A program made the position numbers and the translations under genes. Under the pieces are notes generated by a model, which saw only the letters and a program-made list of their open reading frames with translations, made no database searches and was not told the DNA's origin. From assembly GCA_004151065.3 (NCBI GenBank), contig NWUY0304683688.1, forward strand, positions 1 to 11,285: a stretch of 11,285 bases of DNA, in the 5' to 3' direction. This document shows, piece by piece, positions 7,421 through 11,285 of this stretch; position 1 is the first letter of the stretch; every line of letters starts with the position of its first letter. This DNA is from Larix sibirica. Taxonomy: Eukaryota > Streptophyta > Pinopsida > Pinales > Pinaceae.

Positions 7421-7640
7421 CTATGCTGGCCTAAACCCTAAATGGTTTTTCCTTAAGCCATATGAATGGTTTTCATAGGAAGATGAATGAAAGTGGATGT
7501 TGATCCATTGTTTATGATTGATGCTACTATGGCATATCTTATAACAACCTTGAACCCATGTTTGACAAGATGTTTGGAAACACACATGTGTAGTGTTATT
7601 GACATGTATGAGTGTGTATATTTACATATCAAAGCCTGTA
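7421..7640. other. Spacer without a recognisable gene; telo-box at its start
   Basis: AAACCCTAA occurs at 7433-7441. The remainder is AT-rich and includes a small ACACATGTGT palindrome near 7582. I see no gene. Confidence 0.5.
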
Positions 7641-7710
7641 ATACTTTAAAATTTACTTGAGATTGATTTTTTTCCCCGAATATACTTTAAAATTTACTTG
7701 AGATTGATTT
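7641..7710 (+). repeat. 29-bp perfect direct repeat at 41-bp offset
   Basis: The copies are 7641-7669 and 7682-7710. Each starts ATACTTTAAAATTTACTTGA and ends GATTGATTT. They are separated by 12 bases (TTTTCCCCGAAT). Perfect identity in otherwise decayed DNA implies a recent slip or repair duplication. Confidence 0.93.
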
Positions 7711-7957
7711 ATACACATATACACCACCATTATCATCTTGTTTGCAAGATGTTTGAGTAAAGCATAAGTAGTTCCATGTACTTGGCATTTTGATATAACA
7801 ATGGTAATTGCATAGATTTATGTTTTTTGTTATGAATATGAAACCTATATGTATCAAGTATGTCTTGTAAAATAATAATTGCATGTGCAAATTACAATAC
7901 ATACACAAGCAATGAGATATCATGGAATTATTCACTAATAGAGATTTGTGTTCATAC

Positions 7958-8043
7958 CTTTGGAATGGTAATTGTTGGCCAAGAGCAATAAGCTTTGGAT
8001 TAACAACAACATATGAACCAATGTTAGGGAATGACATGGAAAT
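7958..8043 (-). pseudogene. Candidate exon of the split minus-strand gene (last block seen)
   Basis: Read on the minus strand, a pyrimidine-rich acceptor ending TTTTGCAG precedes 86 bases encoding ISMSFPNIGSYVVVN and then PKLIALGQQLPFQ. It is followed by the donor-like AAAG/GTATGA. The sequence is 28 codons plus two bases and is open throughout. No known motif is visible. If the preceding block is spliced at its terminal TAG (8101-8103), the frames join directly. The open frame continuing downstream to 7687 is low-complexity and looks like intron. I do not know the function; the exon call rests on splice signals and a globular-looking composition. Confidence 0.4.
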
Positions 8044-8100
8044 CTGCAAAACCAACAGAAAGAGTTCCATAGAGTCAAAAAGATTAATATAGAGGCCAAC

Positions 8101-8317
8101 CTAACTTGGTTTCAAAATAACTCTATCCTCAGAAGAGTATTGATTGTTGGACCCAACCTGAGAAAACAGAGATTGAGTTGGAGTGGCATGCGACGATCCC
8201 ATACTAGTTGGAACACGCCCAAGGGTGCTCAATGTGCTAGATATTTCTTCCTCTCCTAGTATACTTGATGAAATATGAAGAGAACCAGTAAAATGAAACA
8301 CAACCAATTGACCATCT
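8101..8317 (-). pseudogene. Candidate exon of the split minus-strand gene, Ser/Thr-rich
   Basis: The minus strand shows a pyrimidine-rich tract and an acceptor ACCTTAG or ACCTTAGAG (exon starting at 8317 or 8315). Coding text follows: DGQLVVFHFTGSLHISSSIL, GEEEISSTLSTLGRVPTSMG, SSHATPTQSLFSQVGSNNQY and SSEDRVILKPS, then TAG at 8101-8103 immediately before a donor-like GTTGGCC. A CAG in place of that TAG would give the usual CAG/GT exon end and an in-frame join to the next block. The premature stop may therefore be a decayed last codon rather than the true end. Composition fits a disordered linker. Function unknown. Confidence 0.42.
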
Positions 8318-8382
8318 CTAAGGTTTGATGAATATAAAATCAAATGAAAGAAAAAAGAAAAATACATAAAACAATATTCAAC

Positions 8383-8570
8383 CAACCTGATTTAATACAG
8401 GTGGATGAGGAGTACTAGCATAAGAAGTAGACACTTCAGGTTGTAGTTCCACCGAGCTAATTGGAACTACCATTCCAATTAATTTAGTGGTACAATTCAA
8501 CTTGTTCCAATGGATTTAGTAGAAGGTCAATTATGTCTAGGAGCAGGTCATGAAATTTCAATAGGTCCAG
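8383..8570 (-). pseudogene. Candidate exon of the split minus-strand gene, decayed by TGA stops
   Basis: From 8568 downwards the minus strand reads GPIEIS, stop, PAPRHN, stop, PSTKSIGTS, stop, IVPLN. TGAs are at 8548-8550, 8527-8529 and 8497-8499, each one C-to-T change away from an Arg CGA codon. After a frame change near 8478 it reads GMVVPISSVELQPEVSTSYA and STPHPPVLNQ, ending at a donor-like CAG/GTTGG (8387) or GTTG/GTTG (8383). The latter joins in frame to the next block as NQVDGQLVVF. The upstream acceptor is not clear. The Pro/Ser/Thr-rich composition suggests a linker region. Function unknown. Confidence 0.35.
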
Positions 8571-9030
8571 AAAATAGTAATTTTCTAAATTTTCCCCAAC
8601 TGGAAGCTGGGAGTACACTCTTATGAAATTGCCACATAGATATCAAGACCATGATAACATGTTTTTCCAATTGCATACATTCAAATTTAAAAAATAACAT
8701 AAATTGCAAGCATAGCACAATTCATAAACCCCACAAAACAAACATTTAACAAATCAAGAGAAATCAGCACTAATGATTTTGCTTTCAACCATCATTTGAA
8801 TTGTCTTGTATGGCCTCTAAAACTATATACTAATGCTTTTGTAAAGACTATATAGTTTGGTTCCCATCAACTGATTCAAAGGCTATTATTTGAAGCTCCA
8901 GTGGAGTACACAACCTTTTTTCTGATTATGTAAATCCACCAATTACATTAAAGTCATTTTTGGGGGAGCACTAATTAACCCCCTATAGTTGAATGACATG
9001 ATTATAATGCTAGATACCACGTTTGAGATA
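8571..9030. other. AT-rich stretch, probably intronic, no feature recognised
   Basis: I see no open frame with recognisable sequence on either strand. If the minus-strand exon chain is real, this is one of its introns or an eroded exon. Confidence 0.4.
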
Positions 9031-9118
9031 ACACATAAGAATTTTCCATCTGTTAGTAATTATTCCAAACACATAAGAATTTGCCATCTATCAGGAATGG
9101 TTCTAAACACATAATAAT
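9031..9118 (+). repeat. 38-bp tandem repeat, about 2.3 copies
   Basis: Copies begin with ACACATAA at 9031, 9069 and 9107, exactly 38 bases apart. The first two share ACACATAAGAATTTKCCATC and then diverge, ending CCAA or CTAA. The third is cut short and runs into AATAATAATAA. It lies in intron-like DNA. Confidence 0.85.
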
Positions 9119-9227
9119 AATAAAAGTGCTCTAAAGAAGACATCAAAGCATTGCTATTAGTTTGCAAAGCAATCATAAAGGTCTTAGTTTGCATGGTTTG
9201 AATATTATGTAAACTAGACAAATTAAG

Positions 9228-9275
9228 AGTCAAGTACTACAATATATAAAAAGTCAAGTACTTCAATATATAATT
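9228..9275 (+). repeat. 24-bp tandem repeat, two copies
   Basis: AGTCAAGTACTACAATATAT at 9228 is repeated at 9252 with one change (ACTTC for ACTAC). It is a local slippage duplication in AT-rich DNA. Confidence 0.85.
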
Positions 9276-9357
9276 TGAGTTTGCAACTTATTATCCACTA
9301 ATTCATAAAAACATGATGACCGTTGATCCAATACTAGTTCATGACAACAATCCAGCA

Positions 9358-9501
9358 CTAGTCAATACTCTCAACAACATGATCATCAAGAACATCAAGC
9401 TTTGCAACAAGAACATGAAAATCATCTAGATCGATGACTTTTACAAATACTTCATTGGCCATCCAATGAAACTCCTTTCCTTCTCCTTCAAATAGAGACA
9501 T
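9358..9501 (-). pseudogene. Candidate C-terminal-like acidic block of the split minus-strand gene
   Basis: The minus strand from 9501 reads 47 codons: MSLFEGEGKEFHWMANEVFV, then KVIDLDDFHVLVAKLDVLDD, then HVVESID and TAG at 9358-9360. The strongly acidic end is unlike AT-rich intron translation. Just upstream in another frame, MKLGCEDANANVINVTSNIP can be read to about 9590, so a frameshift may lie inside one former exon. No splice sites were established. It may also be a chance open frame. Function unknown. Confidence 0.3.
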
Positions 9502-9618
9502 CCATCTATTTTATCTTCATACGAAATTGGGATGTTACTTGTGACATTAATGACATTTGCATTTGCATCTTCACAACCAAGTTTCATTTCTTGAAATAAT
9601 AAAATTATAAGCACTCAC

Positions 9619-9719
9619 CGAGTCAATATCTGAAATACCAGCAGGATTTGGCATTGGTTGGAAATGTTTAAGCACATCAATGTTGTCATATTTTAGAATT
9701 TTTGAGATTTCAATTTTTC
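9619..9719 (-). pseudogene. Candidate short exon of the split minus-strand gene
   Basis: On the minus strand an AAAG acceptor at 9720 is followed by 101 bases encoding KIEISKILKYDNIDVLKHFQ and PMPNPAGISDIDS. It ends at a strong donor, ACTCG/GTGAGT, with the exon's last base at 9619. The frame is open throughout. The donor matches the plant consensus well; the acceptor lacks a pyrimidine tract, which weakens the 5' boundary. No domain is recognised. It lies downstream of the acidic 97-codon exon in the same orientation. Confidence 0.45.
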
Positions 9720-10137
9720 CTTTAATATTGTATATGTGATTTCATCAAGCACAAATAAAATATAACAATATAACACAACAATATAACAGAAAAACAGTAA
9801 ATATAACATTAAAACATTAAAAATCAAACCTAAACCAATTAAAACAGATTTAGAGATCAAGAATCAATTTGAATAACACTGTAATAGCAACATATAGGGC
9901 TTGTAGATATCCACAAAAACTGCTATTGATTTAGTCACATACATTTGCATGTTCGTGGCCATTTTTTGGGTCTTTTAGTATTCTTGCACCACCCAGATTT
10001 ACGATTTTTTCCTATGATTGACCGACATTGCCATTAAAAAAAAGAGTCTTTGTGAGTGAAGGGAAATGGAACCAAAAAATCAACATATTAAAAATTCAAG
10101 TGAAGAAATGGTTGCAGGGGAATGATAATTAGCTTAC
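9720..10137. other. Intron-like AT-rich stretch between candidate exons
   Basis: It starts with the GTAAGC donor of the 10138-10428 exon and ends at the acceptor before 9719. It is AT-rich and no strong open frame is seen. A short minus-strand reading near 9930-10036 (SVNHRKKS, then IWVVQEY) has two stops and no supporting splice sites. Confidence 0.4.
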
Positions 10138-10428
10138 CTCATCTAAATAAATAGGAAATCCCTTATTTAATTTGAATACAGCAACAAGAGGTTCGATGGA
10201 AAAGGCTATGGTCGACATCATCTCTGACAACTCATCTATACAATGACTCATTGCATCGTTATAGTCCTCACTATGGTTTTCAATAGTATATGGGGCTCCT
10301 ATTTGGATGCAGTCGACTTCAATAGATGGAGAGGAACTTTGTATTGGATTTTTTGACATATAATTATGTCTAGAATTTTCTAAGTCTGTCATTTCACTCA
10401 AATCTAGTTCTATATTAGTTCCGTCAAC
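10138..10428 (-). pseudogene. Acidic 97-codon internal exon of a Ptta/En/Spm-like transposase-associated gene
   Basis: The block is bounded by a TTTGTAG acceptor and a near-consensus GATGAG/GTAAGC donor. Between them are exactly 291 bases, open in one frame: VDGTNIELDLSEMTDLENSR, HNYMSKNPIQSSSPSIEVDC, IQIGAPYTIENHSEDYNDAM, then SHCIDELSEMMSTIAFSIEP and LVAVFKLNKGFPIYLDE. It is phase 0 at both ends, acidic and Ser-rich, with no catalytic motif visible. It lies about 75 bases downstream of the transposase-like core on the same strand, so the two probably belong to one transcript. This exon carries no stops, unlike its neighbour. Role unknown; the association is inferred from order and splice signals. 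Confidence 0.55.
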
Positions 10429-10506
10429 CTACAAATCATTGTCAACAAACAATTAGTTGGATATATAGACAAATCAAAATGCATATAACACTTTGTACAA
10501 TATTCA

Positions 10507-10968
10507 GCAAAAAAACCATATACTTAGACATATGTGTTGTTTGGCTCTCAACCCGCCCCAACCCAAAAAATATCGAGCCTTCACAAGATCTCATACTTTC
10601 TTCCCTCTTGCACTCTTTTCCAAGTACTCTTCAGCACGTATACTTTCCTTCAAATCTTCCCACTTTTTAGGAGTCAAGCTGCTCTCCCTATCTTTTCCAT
10701 CCAAGGTTAATTTTCTGCATTTATGCCTGAAATTATTCATCAAAATTCTCATTTTGTGTTTGTACTATTTAATGGAAATCCTTCCATCAATAGCCTCAAA
10801 AACATTTTCCATTTATTGGATCACTAGATCAACATTTTTTCAATCTTGATCTGCAAAGTTGGATTTGGTAACATCCAAATGAGACCTTATTCTTGTGCCC
10901 AACTCTATGGACCACCTTGAAGCATTTGGTCCAGCAGGATGGCCATCTTTTACCTCAACTAAGTAAGC
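10507..10968 (-). pseudogene. Ptta/En/Spm-like (Transposase_24-type) plant transposase-associated core domain, four stops
   Basis: Minus strand from 10968: AYLVEVKDGHPAGPNASRWS, IELGTRIRSHLDVTKSNFAD, then ENVFEAIDGRIS, KHKMRILMNNFRHKCRKLTL, LTPKKWEDLKESIRAEEYLE and KSARGKKV, DLVKARYFLGWGGLRAKQ. The layout (GP-x-A near the start, a Lys/Arg-rich helix, P-x-x-W-x-x-L, then a run of Lys/Arg with a GG turn) resembles plant Ptta/En/Spm transposase-associated proteins. The match is from memory of the family pattern, not from a search. In-frame stops are TGA 10840-10842, TAA 10813-10815, TAG 10765-10767 and TGA 10591-10593, yet no frameshift breaks the 150-codon frame. The downstream exon boundary is unclear; a donor may lie between 10510 and 10530. 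Confidence 0.55.
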
Positions 10969-11285
10969 CTTATTCCCTTATGATTTTCTTTCTTTGGCTT
11001 CCCTTTTTTTGCACCTATACAAGCCTTGAATAATTCTTCATCTTTTGACGAAAGATGATAGATCTTCAGAACCAGGTGTGGGCAATGAAAACACTCATAT
11101 TTTTTTATACAACAGGTGTATCTCTTAGCACGTTACTTGGAGGATATGTAATTGGTGTTTTTTCTATGGTAGAAGGTTGAATTGGTTCCTCAATGGCCAC
11201 AATAAGTGTGGCACTAGGTAGATCACCAATCTGCTCAATAGGTGTGGCACTAGCTATTAATTTTTTAGCATTAATTCAACATACT
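10969..11285 (-). pseudogene. 5' part of the transposase-like pseudogene, Thr/Pro-rich leader
   Basis: From 11269 the minus strand reads AKKLIASATPIEQIGDLP, SATLIVAIEEPIQPSTIEKT and PITYPPSNVLRDTPVV before a TAA. Another frame then gives TPGSEDLSSFVKR, and another gives KDEELFKACIGAKKGKPKKE and NHKGI, leading into the core domain at 10968. At least two frameshifts therefore separate the leader from the core. The Lys-rich stretch could be a nuclear localisation signal, as expected for a transposase-related protein, but this is an inference. The gene probably begins beyond 11285. Confidence 0.42.
11200..11253 (-). repeat. 18-bp direct repeat at 36-bp offset inside the Thr/Pro-rich leader
   Basis: CAATARGTGTGGCACTAG occurs at 11200-11217 and 11236-11253. 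The 36-base offset equals 12 codons, and the minus-strand reading gives SAT-x-I at the same place in both units. It is therefore an in-frame peptide repeat. Confidence 0.75.

Noticed and set aside
7687-7950. Continuation of the minus-strand open frame beyond the 7958-8043 exon
   Set aside because: It starts with a donor-like GTATGA and the peptide is low-complexity; it reads as intron.
10479-10849. Plus-strand open frames of 63 and 118 codons
   Set aside because: They are antisense to the transposase-like core, whose minus-strand translation has the family-like pattern.

Overview
This window looks like nuclear DNA from a plant with a repeat-rich genome. It is AT-rich and carries no intact gene that I can defend. 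Its recognisable content is decayed mobile-element sequence: two plant-type LINE (L1-like non-LTR) retrotransposon fragments, and a split minus-strand pseudogene resembling the plant Ptta/En/Spm (CACTA-type) transposase-associated proteins. Plant origin rests on the LINE ORF1 type (DUF4283-like domain followed by a CCHC knuckle) and the Ptta/En/Spm-like protein. I cannot name the species; a conifer or another large-genome seed plant is only a guess.

Layout. Positions 1-2056 (+) hold LINE copy A: the C-terminal half of the ORF2 endonuclease, the linker and almost all reverse transcriptase blocks, broken by stops and frameshifts. Positions 2057-5123 (+) hold LINE copy B, head-to-tail with A: a short leader, a decayed ORF1 (about 2127-3479), and an ORF2 that starts directly at the ORF1 stop (3480) but loses LINE similarity after the first part of the endonuclease. 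It is followed by an unidentified coiled-coil coding remnant (3903-4837) with an internal duplication, and by a 3' tail ending in ten A (5114-5123). Positions 5124-6426 contain no gene that I recognise. Positions 6427-7441 form a repeat island built on a TGCAT core. A regular 60-bp array of three monomers (6427-6723) is followed by a perfect 26-bp palindrome (6879-6904), two further forward monomers, and then an array of about 22-bp units in the opposite orientation (7122-7420). Telo-box motifs of opposite orientation lie at 6749 and 7433.

Positions 7958-11285 (-) hold the split pseudogene. It reads from 11285 downwards: a Thr/Pro-rich leader, a transposase-like core with four in-frame stops, an acidic 97-codon exon with clean splice sites, then several short exon-like blocks separated by AT-rich intron-like DNA that contains small tandem repeats.

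The pieces do not form a pathway. The window reads as layered transposon debris: one LINE apparently inserted into or joined to another, a structured satellite or foldback-like island, and a degenerate DNA-transposon-type gene on the other strand. Many of the stops are of the kind expected from C-to-T decay (TGA where CGA would be read, TAG where CAG or TGG would be read), which fits long silenced, methylated DNA.
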